In this document: one piece after another, positions 53,217-63,319 of the stretch | Numbering within the stretch: position 1 is the stretch's first letter | Layout of the letters: every line of letters begins with the position of its first letter | Assembly (NCBI RefSeq): GCF_013201075.1 | Contig: NZ_CP053710.1 | Location: 186,001 to 250,000 of the forward strand | Source of the DNA: Lichenicola cladoniae | Lineage (GTDB): Bacteria > Pseudomonadota > Alphaproteobacteria > Acetobacterales > Acetobacteraceae | DNA: 64,000 nt | Reading direction: 5' to 3' | Notes under the pieces: model-generated | The model's database searches: none | Told to the model about the DNA's origin: nothing | The model's input: the letters and a program-made list of their open reading frames with translations, nothing else | Position numbers and translations under genes: made by a program

Positions 53217-55516
53217 GTCACGTATTGTTCATCCCAGTTTGCTGCCAGGGCAAGACGGGCTAAGGCCGGAAGCGACTTGGTATTCGTCTTACGCATGATC
53301 GATGCCCGGTGATTCTCGACCGTTCGCTGGCTGATTCCAAGGTCGACAGCAATATTCTTGCTGGGGTGTCCCGCGAGGACCATGGCCATGATCTCCCGCT
53401 GACGGACGGTTAGATCTGCGACCAAGCTCGCCGCCTTCTCCCGGCGGTCGGCGAGATCCTCAGAGCTATGCATGTGAGTGAGCGCGTTCCTTAGACTGGC
53501 AATCAGATCGGAACCACCAACCGGCTTCTCTATGAAGTCGGACGCCCCTGCTTTCATAGCCTGGACCGCCATAGCTACGTCACTGGCACCCGTAATCATG
53601 ATCACCGGCACGACATCTCCGTCTTCACGAAGCTTTTGAAGGAGCGCGAGGCCGCTCATGCCCGGTAGGTATGCATCCAGCAGTAAGCATGAATTACGTC
53701 CTGGCCTGTAGACGGCGCAGAACGCTTCCGAACTAGCATAGGCCTGAACAACTCCCCCTGCACTCTCAATCACGGACCCCATGGCATCGATCACGTCTCG
53801 ATTGTCATCAATCACGAATATTGTCGCCTCATTGAGGCTGAGATCGGTGCCCTTCTTGGGGGGCGCTGACGCGGCGCGGCTGGAGCGCGAGACAGACAGG
53901 CTACGCTGGATGGCGGCGGTCAGCTCCCTCAGCTTGACGGGTTTTGTCAACCGCACGGCGTTCTGACTACCGGTCCCATGCGCCGCATGGGTCGAGGCGT
54001 CACCGCTTAAAATAATGACTGGTATCTCGGCGCTCAAGTGCCCCTGCAGTCTCGTCGCGATTTCGGGGCCGCTCCGACTTGTTTCGTGCTTTGAGTCCGT
54101 CACAAATATGTCCGGCCGCATACCTTCGACCTCTATTAGCTCCAGCGCTTCTAGCCCGTTATGTGCCAACACGACCCGATAACCTTCGTCTCCGAGCAAG
54201 TTCTGTAAAATCTCACCGGTTTCCAAGTCGTCTTCGATCAGCAAAATGCTGCTTGCCTCCGCAAGGGGCGGGCTTCCCCGCCCTTTGAATTGCCGCACAA
54301 CTGGGCTTGCAGACGGCGCCGAATCGGCAGCTTGTAGAAGCTCGATTGCAAACACCGATCCTTTGCCAACCTCGGAGCGTACGCGTATGCGATGACCGAG
54401 CAGATTTCCGAACCGATGGACGATCGACAGACCGAGCCCCAACCCCCTTGTCGACCGCCCCTCCTGGGTATCAAGCTGGTGATACTCCCGAAAGATAGTC
54501 TCAACAGCGTTTTCCGGTATACCAATCCCGGTATCCCAGACTTCAAGGCTGAGTGCGGTACCGTTGCGGCGGCAGCCGACAAGGACCTTTCCTTCAGGGC
54601 TATATTTAATGGCGTTCGCAAGCAGGTTTCTAATCATCTGCTCGAGCAGGCGACGATCGCTTTTTACAAAGAGACTACATGGAACTACCCGCAGCAGGAC
54701 ACCTTTAGCCTGTGCATCGTAGACAAACCCATCTTTGAGTCGATCGAGTATGTCGTTGATGCTAAATTCTGTGATATTTGTTCTCACGGCGCCCGCTTCG
54801 ACCTGGTTGAGGTCGAGAAGCGAGTTCAGCATGCTTGACATTGACTCAAGCGTCTGGCCCAGTCGTAGAACAAGTCTTTCGGCTGGATCGCCTTGGATGG
54901 TTCTGGCCAGGATACCTTGCAGTAAGACCAGTGATTGTAGTGGCTGACGGATATCGTGGCTGGCCACGGCAAGGAAGCGTGACTTTTCGGCATTCGCAGC
55001 GTCTGCCTGATGGCGAGCATCTTTCTCGGTAAGAAGGTCGGCATTGTGACGCTCTAAGAACTGCAGCCGGTCTAGTTCGCCCGTTACATCAAGCTGACTA
55101 GCAAAGAAATATATTAGATCGCCGCTTGCGTCGTGAAGCGGCACCATGTGCAGCCGATTCCAAAACGGTGTCCCGTCTTTGCGATAGTTGCGTACCTCAA
55201 GATCGAGTGGCTTCCCGGATCGCGCTGCGGCGCGCATTAGGGCTACCTTGGCAGGTTCAGTTTCGGGCCCCTGCAAAAAGCGGCAGTTTCGGCCTATGCT
55301 CTCCTCGCGGGAATAGCCAGTTAAATTGCAGAATGCGTCATTGACAAACGCGATCGGATTGTCAGCTTCCCTTGGATTGGTGATGACGACTGGCATGCGT
55401 GTCGAGCACACGATGGCGGCAAACGGATCACTGCTAGCGCCTACACGTCCGAGCGCCGCATCCATGTGGGCAAGCGCTCCTCTGTCCGTTAATCGGTCGG
55501 TCTGATCATAGGACAT
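53213..55516 (-). CDS. LOV-domain hybrid histidine kinase with FixJ/LuxR-type DNA-binding output
   Basis: 767 residues. LOV domain (about 30-150) with the flavin-adduct motif GRNCRFLQ, Cys78, and the usual NPIAFVNDAF and YRKDGTPFWNRL; HisKA with H187 (FLAVASHDIRQPLQ); HATPase_c (NLLANAIKYSPEG, WDTGIGIP, GLGLGLSIV); a first receiver (425-545, D474 in FVTDS); a second receiver (565-685, D614 in LLLDAYLPGMSG, K664 in FIEKPVG); and a C-terminal LuxR/FixJ helix-turn-helix (701-760: LTVRQREIMAMVLAGHPSKNIAVDLGISQRTVENHRASIM). The final receiver-HTH unit is FixJ-like. The protein thus joins sensor, phosphorelay and transcription factor in one cytoplasmic chain. Expected input is blue light (or redox, as for some LOV proteins). 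It may bind the shared 15-bp motif. Confidence 0.93.
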   Translation of the reverse strand: MSYDQTDRLTDRGALAHMDAALGRVGASSDPFAAIVCSTRMPVVITNPREADNPIAFVNDAFCNLTGYSREESIGRNCRFLQGPETEPAKVALMRAAARSGKPLDLEVRNYRKDGTPFWNRLHMVPLHDASGDLIYFFASQLDVTGELDRLQFLERHNADLLTEKDARHQADAANAEKSRFLAVASHDIRQPLQSLVLLQGILARTIQGDPAERLVLRLGQTLESMSSMLNSLLDLNQVEAGAVRTNITEFSINDILDRLKDGFVYDAQAKGVLLRVVPCSLFVKSDRRLLEQMIRNLLANAIKYSPEGKVLVGCRRNGTALSLEVWDTGIGIPENAVETIFREYHQLDTQEGRSTRGLGLGLSIVHRFGNLLGHRIRVRSEVGKGSVFAIELLQAADSAPSASPVVRQFKGRGSPPLAEASSILLIEDDLETGEILQNLLGDEGYRVVLAHNGLEALELIEVEGMRPDIFVTDSKHETSRSGPEIATRLQGHLSAEIPVIILSGDASTHAAHGTGSQNAVRLTKPVKLRELTAAIQRSLSVSRSSRAASAPPKKGTDLSLNEATIFVIDDNRDVIDAMGSVIESAGGVVQAYASSEAFCAVYRPGRNSCLLLDAYLPGMSGLALLQKLREDGDVVPVIMITGASDVAMAVQAMKAGASDFIEKPVGGSDLIASLRNALTHMHSSEDLADRREKAASLVADLTVRQREIMAMVLAGHPSKNIAVDLGISQRTVENHRASIMRKTNTKSLPALARLALAANWDEQYVT

Positions 55517-55912
55517 GAACGGTTTCTCGCTCTATGGACGTCATCCAGCGCGGGTGCGCGTTCCAGTCTCGCCGTCGGCGAGTTCGATGATGTAGGCGGT
55601 TACCGCTTCTCTGTTACTCAAGCGTCCAAAATTTAAAGTTTGCCTAGACGGCGGTTTGCTTTAGATTAAGACTGCGGTCTCGATTGGCCGCACGGTAGAA
55701 CATCGACGGGTCGACGCATCGCGCACCGGCTATTTTCTGCTTGACTCCATTAGCGTCTACTCCAACCGGAAACTTTCCAGAGGCTTCGCCGAAGCTGATC
55801 ATTAAGCACAAAGACTTGATAACAACAAGCGATGATGTGTCATAGTGTGAAACTGAGACCAGGTTCGGAGACGGCGAACATCGACACCGCATCCGCGTGG
55901 GGGAGGGAGTCG

Positions 55913-56098
55913 TTGACCCCTAGTCCGATTTGGTTCGAAACGATCCGCGTATCAGTCTGGCTCATCGCGAACGCACCGCGGGAGACCCTCGAGTCGTTGG
56001 TTCGATATACGACGCTCTGGTCGCCGGTCGCCAATACGATCCACAGCCCTGTCCACCTCGACGTGACTCCTGAGCCGGAAGCTACCGCGGTAACCTGA
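55913..56098 (+). pseudogene. OsmC-like C-terminal fragment
   Basis: Reads SPIWFETIRVSVWLIANAP, LESLVRYTTLWSPVANTIHS and PVHLDVTPE; the SPVANT stretch resembles the end of OsmC/Ohr-type peroxidases. No start or peroxidatic Cys region precedes it in frame. The remaining DNA between the LOV kinase start and this fragment (55517-55912) holds nothing I recognise. Confidence 0.4.
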
Positions 56099-56127
56099 TT
56101 GCTATGTTTCCGCTGGGGGTGGTTACT

Positions 56128-57060
56128 ACTGGTAGAAGCAGCACCGGGCGCGGCTTCTGGCCCGCGTCGCGTTCGGAAATGGCCGCACAGACGCCGACGG
56201 AGTTGACGTTGGCACGAAATTTGTGGGTTGTATCGCTGAAATGCTCGTTGATGAAGAAGACCTGGTCAGGACCGGCCAGCTTGTCACACGCATGCATACG
56301 AGCGACCAAAAGGCGACGTTGGGCAGAGATGAAGCCCTGGTGCTTCAGGCCAGGAACACGCTGAACAACCGCGCTGCCGACATCGCTTAACGGAAAACGG
56401 CGGCGGACTTCGACGGGCTGGAACTCAACCGAGCGACTGTCCTGGTGCGGCAAGGTTATGCCACCCACCAACAGCCCGGCCAGCAGGAGCAGCAACTGAA
56501 TGCCTCGACCGCGGCCGTGACGATGGCGTTTTCCGGGGTGGGGAGGCAAAACAGGCGCTCAATGCGTCCAAGCACCCAGTCGCGCTGGATCAGGTCGACA
56601 TCGCCGACAATACGCTGGTAGCGCCCGGCGGCGGGCGGATCGAGTATCGCATATCGAAACCGGCGAGGTGTTGCCGGCGGGCGGCAAGGTCCGTACCATG
56701 ATCGACCTGACCTATGTCTATATGGATGTCTACTTGTCGACAGCGAACGCGGGACCCATCGGGCTGGGCGGTAACGCGACGCGCGCATCGTGCTGGGCGC
56801 CAATCCGATTAGCCCACCGCCGGCAAGGATCACCTTCCTCACCTCGGAAGCACAATTCACGCCCAAAGACGTCGAGACCGAGGACGACCAAGACAAGCTG
56901 ATGTTCGGTGTCGGTGTCGGTGTCGGTGTCCGAATCGACCCGGTCCCCTTGTTCGCCGCATTCGACCGGGTCAAGACGGGTCCGCCCGGCTTGGCTTACG
57001 TCCTTCGCGATCCTCACGTTCCCTGGCCGACGCAGCTGCGACCGAAGCCACTCCCGTGAC
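56128..57060 (+). pseudogene. HlyD-family membrane-fusion protein, decayed
   Basis: Pieces in several frames are collinear with YhiI/YbhG-type efflux adaptors: LLARVAFGNGRTDADGVDVG, GCIAEMLVDEEDLVRTGQLVTRMHTSD, an alpha-hairpin region (RNTLNN, LNRATVLVRQGYATHQQ), ARIVLGANPISPPPARITFL and TSEAQFTPKDVETEDDQDKLMF. Stops and frameshifts occur near 56388, 56540, 56640 and 56780. The N-terminal membrane anchor is missing. Confidence 0.7.
56907..56930 (+). repeat. Four perfect GGTGTC hexamers
   Basis: Tandem GGTGTC x4 inside the HlyD remnant turns the expected LMFRVKxRID-type ending into LMF plus a run of Gly-Val pairs. Typical of slipped-strand expansion. Confidence 0.85.
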
Positions 57061-57300
57061 GGCTACCGGCAAACAGATGACCCGGCTTACAGGGGTCAGC
57101 CACCGCTATGGTCGCGTTGTAGCGCTGGATGCCCTCACGCTGGACATTCCGTAGGAAGTCATGATCGGGTTCATCGGCCCAGACGGGTTTGGCAAATCAA
57201 CACTTCTCGGCCTGATCTCGGGGACCAAGCGGGTCCAGGGTGGATAGGTCTGGGTGCTGGACGGAGACATGGCGCAGCCAGAGCGCGAACCGCCATCTGC
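57058..57300 (+). pseudogene. ABC transporter ATP-binding remnant (RbbA/YhiH-like)
   Basis: Reads MTRLTGVSHRYGRVVALDAL, TLDIP, a TAG, EVMIGFIGPDGFGKSTLLGLISGTKRVQGG (Walker A), another TAG, and VWVLDGDMAQPE. The order after an HlyD adaptor matches the yhiI-rbbA type efflux operon. Only the first 80 residues remain; the rest, up to about 57800, has no recognisable gene. Confidence 0.7.
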
Positions 57301-57817
57301 AGCACCGAACGCATCGGAATCTGCTGTTTTTGTACTTTACTGCCATACCTTGTGGGCCCGGAGTCAGTTTTACGAATGATATACCGGCCAGCTTTAGCGA
57401 TCGCCACTTCGGCACCAGTCTAGCCAATGCTCCACTCTCTCATTCGTTACGCTGTCATTGTGGACCGGGGACATGGGGTGATTAATCAAGCCAAAGGACG
57501 CAACCGGTTCTGGGACCCGATGACCGACCGGACCATCTTCTCAAAACATGCGTGTAATCCCCGCAAGCCGAGCCGCCGGTTGTCAATTGGGGGGTAGGGT
57601 ATGCACCATCTCAATCAACATCGGAGGAAGAAGTCGATGAAGAAGCGGATCCCTGCCCGGCAGCACTCGAGGTGTCGCTAAAATAGTTACATTGGTAAAC
57701 ACTGATGGTATTATCGCCGCCAGTTAATTTTGTTGATGTTCGAGGCGACGTGCACCCCAGGGCCTGCTACCGTGAGAGATGCATGCCATACTCGATCACC
57801 CTCAAGCCGAGAGTGAG

Positions 57818-58681
57818 ATGCATTCGATGTCAATCCAGACAATATTCGTCCCGCTACAGAAGGAAGATCTTCTATTGCCGAAGCTAGGATATGCTCTAGC
57901 CCTCGCAGGCGGTCTGGATTCCAGTATAGAGGTAGGTTTTATTCATGAAGGGCACGATCCAGCAACAATCGATGTTAATTTCACCGGCGGTGACGTGGCA
58001 AAAGGCTTTGCTCTGAACGCGGAATATAGGGATCAGATAGACGTCGATGCACTACGCCGCGACCTTTCGACCTGGCCCGAGACATATCGTCCGCCTGCCG
58101 GCGGTAGACATCCCAGGATCGAGATGCACGAATACTGGAAAGGTATTGATAATGTTCTCGCACGGGTGGGACGGTTAAGGGACCTGATCCTGACAGGCCC
58201 TTGCCGTTCACGCTCAAACATCTTCGCAGACTCAATGAGCCGTGCGTCGCTTTTAATGAGCGCGCGACTGATCCTCGGGCTTGGAGACGTACAAGTTGAG
58301 CCGGCTCGTATGCTGGAGCGCGTCGTCATCGCATGGGATGGAGGCGCCAGCGCCACCCGCACCGTCGTTCAAGCTCTCCCTATTCTCAGGCTCGCCGTTA
58401 ACGTAAGCGTGGTGGTCATCGGCAACCCTTCATCATCGGGTCCCAGCACCGACGATCTGGTGGACTATCTCAGTGCGCGCCAAGTAACTGCCCAAGCCGT
58501 CTCACATCCAAAAGATCTTCACACAACCGGTAGTGCTCTTTTGAAATACCTCGACCTGGAAAAGGCTACACTGCTCCTCATGGGAGCCTACAGTCATAAC
58601 CGGACGGGAGAACTTATCTTTGGTGGTACAACAGTCGACGTTCTTGAACGGATAAGAATGCCTGTCTTAACCTCATTCTAA
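57818..58681 (+). CDS. Universal stress protein (two-domain type)
   Basis: 287 residues from the ATG at 57818 (ATGs at 57779 and 57827 are alternatives). The first half is a diverged USP fold (MSIQTIFVPLQKEDLLLPKLGYALALAGGLDSSIEVGFIH). The second half has the clear C-terminal pattern VVIAWDGGASATRTVVQALPIL and LLMGAYSHNRTGELIFGGTTVDVLERIRMPVL, including the G-2-x-9-G-type ATP loop. Cytoplasmic nucleotide-binding stress protein, common in low-oxygen and dormancy gene sets. No copy of the 15-bp motif was found upstream. Confidence 0.88.
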   Translation: MHSMSIQTIFVPLQKEDLLLPKLGYALALAGGLDSSIEVGFIHEGHDPATIDVNFTGGDVAKGFALNAEYRDQIDVDALRRDLSTWPETYRPPAGGRHPRIEMHEYWKGIDNVLARVGRLRDLILTGPCRSRSNIFADSMSRASLLMSARLILGLGDVQVEPARMLERVVIAWDGGASATRTVVQALPILRLAVNVSVVVIGNPSSSGPSTDDLVDYLSARQVTAQAVSHPKDLHTTGSALLKYLDLEKATLLLMGAYSHNRTGELIFGGTTVDVLERIRMPVLTSF

Positions 58682-58789
58682 GAACAGAATTACCGCGCAG
58701 CATACCTTGCTCATCCCACGTGCGTTTAAAAGAATACTACGCAATGGAGACCGGTTCGACGGCATTGACACCGCTTCGCTGTGTAGCGT

Positions 58790-58823
58790 GTAGGTATATT
58801 CCGCAGGAACGGCCGGTTATAAT
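58790..58823 (+). promoter_or_regulatory. 15-bp motif site I plus TATAAT -10 (Crp/Fnr gene)
   Basis: GTAGGTATATTCCGC at 58790-58804 (three mismatches to consensus) followed 13 bp later by a perfect TATAAT at 58818-58823. The motif thus covers the -35 region, as expected for an activator that replaces a -35 box. Confidence 0.7.
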
Positions 58824-58868
58824 CCAGGCACAATCATGGTAGATAAGGAGCTTGTCCTGGAGAGCTTG

Positions 58869-59555
58869 ATGAACCTGTCATTCACGGCCCCTACCTTCCC
58901 AATCACTGCTGCCATCCCCGCGTCGATAGCAACTTCCTGGGCAGAAGAGGCAGATGGACGGATTCGGTCGGACGGCGTCATTCTGCGGTTTGGTTCCGAC
59001 CAGACAATCTATACTGAAGGTGAACGCGGCCACATCTTCTTCAAGGTTTTGTCCGGCACGGTACGAGCCTGCAAGTTTTTCTACGACGGAAGGCGGCAGA
59101 TCAATGCCTTTCATACTGCTGGCGACGTCTTCGGTGTAGAGGCCGGCACCGACTACAGCTATACGGCGGAAGCAGTATGCGATTGCAGTGTCATCTCTTA
59201 CCGACGACAGGAGCTGGACAGACTTACGCTCCTGGACGCCGGGTTGTCCAGGCAGTTATTCTTCTACGCGATGCGCAACTTGGCCCATGCTCAGGGCCAT
59301 GGACTGCTGCTCGGACGTAAAAGCGCTATCGAAAAAGTGGCAACGTTCCTGATAGATTGGTCGGAACAATCGTCCGAGAAAGGCATCATCGTCCTGTCGA
59401 TGACTCGTAAAGACTTGGCGGACTATCTCGGCCTTACCATCGAGACGGTGTCCCGCACCCTGTCATCCCTGGAGCGGCAGGGCATCATCGGGCTGGATTC
59501 CGCTCGGCAGATCCGCCTCGTCAATCCGGCAGCGCTTCAGGGAATGCAATCCTGA
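58869..59555 (+). CDS. Crp/Fnr-family transcriptional regulator (FixK-like)
   Basis: 228 residues from the ATG at 58869, chosen for its GGAGAG ribosome site; 58836 is an in-frame alternative too close to the promoter. Cyclic-nucleotide-binding-like domain (about 35-140: GSDQTIYTEGERGHIFFKVLSGTVR) and a C-terminal HTH (KDLADYLGLTIETVSRTLSSLERQGII) with the E-x-x-SR pattern of FNR/FixK readers of TTGAT-N4-ATCAA. No N-terminal Cys cluster, so not an iron-sulfur FNR; more like FixK, which is transcriptionally controlled by FixJ in other alphaproteobacteria. Site I before it fits that hierarchy. Confidence 0.9.
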   Translation: MNLSFTAPTFPITAAIPASIATSWAEEADGRIRSDGVILRFGSDQTIYTEGERGHIFFKVLSGTVRACKFFYDGRRQINAFHTAGDVFGVEAGTDYSYTAEAVCDCSVISYRRQELDRLTLLDAGLSRQLFFYAMRNLAHAQGHGLLLGRKSAIEKVATFLIDWSEQSSEKGIIVLSMTRKDLADYLGLTIETVSRTLSSLERQGIIGLDSARQIRLVNPAALQGMQS

Positions 59556-59568
59556 TCGCCCGGCCTGA

Positions 59569-61111
<1,543 letters not shown>

Positions 61112-61266
61112 CGATCGTCATCCCCATTTGATGATGAACTAATCCTAGATCACCATCCGGCAAACCTTGGCTGCCAGCTTGAACCGCCCACCGTCGCTGA
61201 ACGTGATGATCGAATGACGTGACGAGTACTGATACTTGGGTCCAGCTATCGATACAGCCGCTGGCT

Positions 61267-61845
61267 TCAAGAAGGACGTGTCGCCAAACTGTTCGGCCCC
61301 ACACTGGGCGACTGCGCCGGATGCGATTGCCGGATCCGCGTGTGCGCAACAAACCGGCTGTCCAGCCCGAGTACGGATTCAATAAGCGCATGCAGGTGCT
61401 CTGGAAGCTGGATTTCACCATCAAAGCTGCGGAACTTGGTGCTACCATCCTTGTAGAGCGCCAGCTTGACGCCGAATGCCGCATGGATCGCCGAGGGGCT
61501 GCCCGCGACCCTGATCAAGAGCCGTGCGGGTGCGAGCGCCGTCACAAATAGCCCATGCGATTTCACGAAGTCCGACACCTCGCGCAGATCGTCGCGATAG
61601 AGTGCGGTGCGTGCATTAGCCTGTACCATGCGGCGCACCTCCGGATCGGCGATGCCGCCAAGCTTCGTCATGATCGCCGCCTCGTCACGGGTTCGTAAGT
61701 AGACGCTTGCTTCGATAATCTGGCTCTCCGACACCTCACCCGCATGCTGACTACCCTTCGGCAAAGCCCGGGAACTGCCGACGATGGTCTGGATGCCTGC
61801 TCCTAGCGCAGGATCGCCAGAAGCTGGATGTTCATTCTCGGTCAT
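61267..61845 (-). CDS. Pro-kumamolisin (S53) activation domain without protease
   Basis: 192 residues. YLRTRDEAAIMTKLGGIADP, YRDDLREVSDFVKSHGLFVTAL, RLLIRVAGSPSAIHAAFGVKLALYKDG and FRSFDGEIQLPEHLHALIESVLGLDSR follow the S53 propeptide fold. In full-length enzymes the Ser-Glu-Asp catalytic domain of 350 or more residues follows; here the frame ends about 20 residues after the propeptide and no S53 core is found downstream. It has no signal peptide. Either a truncated gene or a stand-alone inhibitor/chaperone-like propeptide. Confidence 0.75.
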   Translation of the reverse strand: MTENEHPASGDPALGAGIQTIVGSSRALPKGSQHAGEVSESQIIEASVYLRTRDEAAIMTKLGGIADPEVRRMVQANARTALYRDDLREVSDFVKSHGLFVTALAPARLLIRVAGSPSAIHAAFGVKLALYKDGSTKFRSFDGEIQLPEHLHALIESVLGLDSRFVAHTRIRQSHPAQSPSVGPNSLATRPS

Positions 61846-61914
61846 CGCGTCCTCACCGGTGCATGTGGGATAGACGTCCGAACGAAATACGCCGCCGCGC
61901 GCATGGGCATGCTA

Positions 61915-63084
61915 TCACGTCCCGGTAGGTCCTCTGTTGGCTCCGACTGCCTCCAGAATAGGCAACGAGCCGTGCGCCAGCTCCGCTGCTGGATAGTCGA
62001 TATAGCCGTGGGGGCTACCGCCATAGAGCGTCGCGGGCTCCATGAGCGGCGACAGTGGGAGATCCTCTCTAAGACGCCGGACGAGGTCTGGGTTGGAGAT
62101 GAAGGCCCGTCCGAAGGAGACCAGGTCAGCGCGGCCGGACGCGATAGCATCCATCGCCATTGCACGGTCGTAGCCGTTATTCACCATCCAGACTCCATCG
62201 AAACGATCCTGAAGGGCTGTGTAATCGAACGGCAGGTTATCCCGCGCGCCGCCTGTGGCTCCCTCCACAATATGCAAGTAGGCAAGGCCGAAGGTGCTCA
62301 ACTGCTCGACAACGTAATTGAACAGCATCTGAGGATTGCTGTCCCGCTGATCACCGGCGGGTGAGACCGGAGATAGACGAACGCCCAAACGGTTGGCGCC
62401 GATCTGCTCCGCTACAGCTTCCGTCGTCTCCAGGATTAAGCGGGCTCGGCGTTCAACCGAGCCCCCATATAGGTCGGTGCGATGATTGGATCCGTCACGC
62501 AGGAACGCGTCTAGAAGATAGCCATGCGCGCCGTGAAGCTCGACACCATCAAAGCCCGCCTCAATCGCACGTGCCGCCGCATAGCGGAAGTCTGCAATGA
62601 TGCCGGGGATTTCGGAGAGGTCGAGGGCACGCGGCATGGAGACGTCGATCAGCCCCAGGCTTGCAGCGAAAGTTTTAGCGTTCGCGCGGATTGCAGAAGG
62701 TCCAACCGGCGCCGCGCCGTCCTTCTGAAAGATCGTGTGCGACATGCGTCCAGTGTGCCAAAGCTGGATGACGATGGTGCCGCCTCTGGCGTGGACAGCG
62801 TCCGTGACCTTCTTCCAGCCGGCGACCTGAGCGTCAGTGTAGCAACCCGGTGTATCCGCATAGCCCTGAGCTTGTGCCGAGATCTGGGTAGCCTCGGCAA
62901 TGATCAGGCCAGCAGTGGCGCGTTGCGTATAATATTCTGCCGCGAACGGGCCCGGAACCAGGGCCGGCCCGGCCCGGCTGCGTGTTAGTGGCGCCATCAC
63001 GATCCTGTTCGCGAGCTTCAGGGCACCAGCCGCTGTCGGTTCGAATAACGACCGGGATAAAGGCTCGCGATACAATTTCAGCAC
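61915..63084 (-). CDS. Old yellow enzyme-type ene reductase
   Basis: 389 residues, FMN-dependent TIM barrel. SLFEPTAAGALKLANRIVMAPLTRSRA (start of barrel), IIAEATQISAQAQGYADTPG, IVIQLWHTGRMSH, GFDGVELHGAHGYLLDAFL with the His-x-x-His pair of the NemA/PETN-reductase branch, RTDLYGGSVERRARLILE, GVRLSPVSPAGD and ADLVSFGRAFISNPDLVRRL. Reduces activated C=C bonds and nitro esters of electrophiles with NADPH. Stands alone; no regulator gene visible beside it. Confidence 0.94.
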   Translation of the reverse strand: MLKLYREPLSRSLFEPTAAGALKLANRIVMAPLTRSRAGPALVPGPFAAEYYTQRATAGLIIAEATQISAQAQGYADTPGCYTDAQVAGWKKVTDAVHARGGTIVIQLWHTGRMSHTIFQKDGAAPVGPSAIRANAKTFAASLGLIDVSMPRALDLSEIPGIIADFRYAAARAIEAGFDGVELHGAHGYLLDAFLRDGSNHRTDLYGGSVERRARLILETTEAVAEQIGANRLGVRLSPVSPAGDQRDSNPQMLFNYVVEQLSTFGLAYLHIVEGATGGARDNLPFDYTALQDRFDGVWMVNNGYDRAMAMDAIASGRADLVSFGRAFISNPDLVRRLREDLPLSPLMEPATLYGGSPHGYIDYPAAELAHGSLPILEAVGANRGPTGT

Positions 63085-63198
63085 AAATACGTTTCCTTAG
63101 AAAAGTCTCTGATGCAATCCTTGCTTCACCAGAGGGGAATCTTGATCCACCAGCTTGAATTGTTCAGACCGGATGATGCAATGGCTCCTTTGACCAGT

Positions 63199-63238
63199 GC
63201 CTCCGTGACAGGTGACAGGTGGGGCTGTCACGGAGGCA
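63199..63238. promoter_or_regulatory. Perfect 14-bp inverted repeat
   Basis: TGCCTCCGTGACAG (63199-63212) and its complement (63225-63238) with a 12-nt spacer, between the dnaK end and the ene reductase start. There is no T-tract on either strand, so a protein-binding site or RNA hairpin is as likely as a terminator. The rest of 63085-63319 holds no gene. Confidence 0.5.
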
Positions 63239-63319
63239 TGTCCTATCGATCAGGTCGCCTGCTTGTCCTACCGAGCGTGCTGTGTTGGCATGCTCACTGC
63301 ATCGAGCCTGAGCGCGGTT

